Shown here in pieces: positions 63,015 through 64,000 of a stretch of DNA of 64,000 bases. The DNA is from Phreatobacter sp. (lineage in GTDB: Bacteria; Pseudomonadota; Alphaproteobacteria; Rhizobiales; Phreatobacteraceae), in assembly GCF_022843985.1 (NCBI RefSeq), contig NZ_JALHMP010000004.1:1-64000 (forward strand), in the 5' to 3' direction. Position 1 is the first letter of the stretch, and each line of letters begins with the position of its first letter. The notes below the pieces were generated by a model. The model made no database searches, was not told the origin of the DNA, and saw only the letters and a list, made by a program, of their open reading frames with translations. The position numbers and the translations under genes are program-made.

Positions 63015-64000
63015 TCACCGCCCCGCCAGAAGCTCCCGGATCTTCGCCACCAGCTCGCCGCGCTTCGCCGCGAACTGGGCCGGGCGGGAAGCGCGCCATT
63101 CGGCATTGTCGGTGATGGTCTTGGCGGCCTCGGCGCCGGCAACGAGGTCCTTGATCATCACCTCGCCGGCCTCGCGCTCGTTCGAGCCCTGGATGATGAC
63201 GGCCGGGGCGTTGCGCCGGTCGGCATACTTCATCTGCGCCTTCATGCCGGAAGCGCCGAGATACATCTCGGCGCGGATGCCGGCATCGCGGAGGTCTGAG
63301 ACCATTCGCTGATACTCAGCGATCTGGTCGCGGTCCATGACGAGCACGACGACGGGGCCAATGGGCTTTGCCGCGCCCAGCTTGCCGAGGGATTTGAGGG
63401 CTGCCGCGAGGCGGGAGACGCCGATGGAGAAGCCGGTGGCCGGCACCTCCTCGCCGCGGAAACGGGCGACGAGCCCGTCATAGCGGCCGCCGCCGGCGAC
63501 CGAACCGAAGCGCACCACCTGCCCGTCCTCGTTGGTGACGGGGAAGGTCAGTTCCACCTCATAGACGGGGCCGGTATAGTACTCGAGACCGCGGACGACG
63601 GAGGGGTCGATTGATATCTGGCGCGGTGAGTATCCCGCGCCGGTAGAAAGCGACGCGATAACCTCTAGCTCCTCCAAGCCTTGGAGGAATTTTTCATTTT
63701 CAGGAAGAGAACGGCGCAGCCTCTGCACCCTGTCCCAATTCCCATAGTCGAAAAACAATATTCCTTCATCGATGCGCGTAGACACTTCAACGAGAGGCCT
63801 TTCCCGAACTCGCGAGCGCGACTCGAAGCGCACCGTCGTTGGGTCGCCACCATTAACGTAGGTGAGGACAATACCAATCTGCTCGTCGGACAAATCAGCG
63901 CCAGCCGTGAGATCGCCGCTTTCATCCAAGCGTCCTGGCCCGAGCAAACGCGCAACCTCGCCTGCTCCAAACTTGTCGAGCTTGTCGATGGCGCGGAGCA
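63015..64000 (-). CDS. hisS: Histidyl-tRNA synthetase, partial (5' end outside the window)
   Basis: C-terminal two-thirds, 328 codons, of a class II synthetase. [18 protein letters not shown] (histidine A motif), [31 protein letters not shown] (motif 3 region), and the anticodon-binding domain with VVVLVMDRD near the C-terminus. It charges tRNA-His. The first 400 bp in the window (63600-64000) have about 50% G+C whereas the 3' part is near 70%, so the gene looks mosaic. Reading frame is intact across the change. Confidence 0.94.
   Translation of the reverse strand, partial: LRAIDKLDKFGAGEVARLLGPGRLDESGDLTAGADLSDEQIGIVLTYVNGGDPTTVRFESRSRVRERPLVEVSTRIDEGILFFDYGNWDRVQRLRRSLPENEKFLQGLEELEVIASLSTGAGYSPRQISIDPSVVRGLEYYTGPVYEVELTFPVTNEDGQVVRFGSVAGGGRYDGLVARFRGEEVPATGFSIGVSRLAAALKSLGKLGAAKPIGPVVVLVMDRDQIAEYQRMVSDLRDAGIRAEMYLGASGMKAQMKYADRRNAPAVIIQGSNEREAGEVMIKDLVAGAEAAKTITDNAEWRASRPAQFAAKRGELVAKIRELLAGR

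Overview
This 64 kb window is a high-G+C chromosomal segment of an alphaproteobacterium, most likely of the order Hyphomicrobiales (Rhizobiales). The signs are a six-gene Pha-type Na+(K+)/H+ antiporter operon with fused A and B subunits, crotonyl-CoA carboxylase/reductase and ethylmalonyl-CoA mutase side by side, an OlsB-type ornithine lipid acyltransferase, DUF2336 and DUF1330 proteins, secA divergent from a parvulin gene, and dispersed GC-rich palindromes with the core GCCCGGGC-N5-CCCGGGC. The genus cannot be fixed from the sequence alone. Nearly everything is core housekeeping DNA; the left edge and a few intergenic blocks are accessory.

Layout. 1-866: a 5'-truncated DUF3363 relaxase fragment and an AT-rich stretch with repeated TGTCTCAATT termini, abutting a comM gene cut off in the middle. 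1913-7853: mnh/pha antiporter operon. 8074-11703: gshB-yraN-rsmI, divergent from a penicillin-binding protein activator lipoprotein. 11752-22413: a short-chain dehydrogenase, chromate transporter, DMT permease, orphan FixJ-like regulator, DUF2336 protein, phosphomannomutase, OlsB and an acyl-CoA synthetase. 22414-23595: about 1.2 kb without genes, full of hairpins. 23596-29919: M17 aminopeptidase, then rpmI-rplT-pheS-pheT read leftward. 30092-36253: DUF1330 protein, the ethylmalonyl-CoA pathway pair ccr and ecm, and a second acyl-CoA synthetase. 36257-43246: GNAT protein and polysaccharide flippase, parvulin, secA, tRNA-Ala. 43386-49170: an ECF sigma/ChrR module with lipid-modifying genes. 49176-55460: AraC and GbsR/MarR regulators, tRNA-Lys, ROK kinase, leuA with a leucine-rich leader peptide, DMT permease, rpsT. 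56187-64000: rhodanese, dnaA, dnaN, folD, grpE, TRIC channel, a GIY-YIG nuclease bracketed by palindromes, and a partial hisS.

Most notable. (1) The sigma-E/ChrR module has divergent promoters with the same architecture (TGATCC or TGAACC, 18 bases, TAAAG). They would put sigma factor, anti-sigma, DUF1295, CFA-like methyltransferase, FAD oxidoreductase and DUF1365 genes under one sigma factor. The ChrR lacks the cysteines of the usual zinc anti-sigma motif. (2) A 29-codon leader peptide with a Ser-Leu-Ser-Leu-Leu-Leu-Leu run precedes leuA and ends inside a hairpin that has no U tract. (3) comM is disrupted by mobile DNA. (4) A single-domain GIY-YIG nuclease gene sits between two inverted pairs of a palindromic repeat that also occurs elsewhere in the window, a possible repeat-mobilising unit. 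(5) hisS has a sharp internal change in base composition. Promoter calls are made by eye from consensus matches and are predictions.
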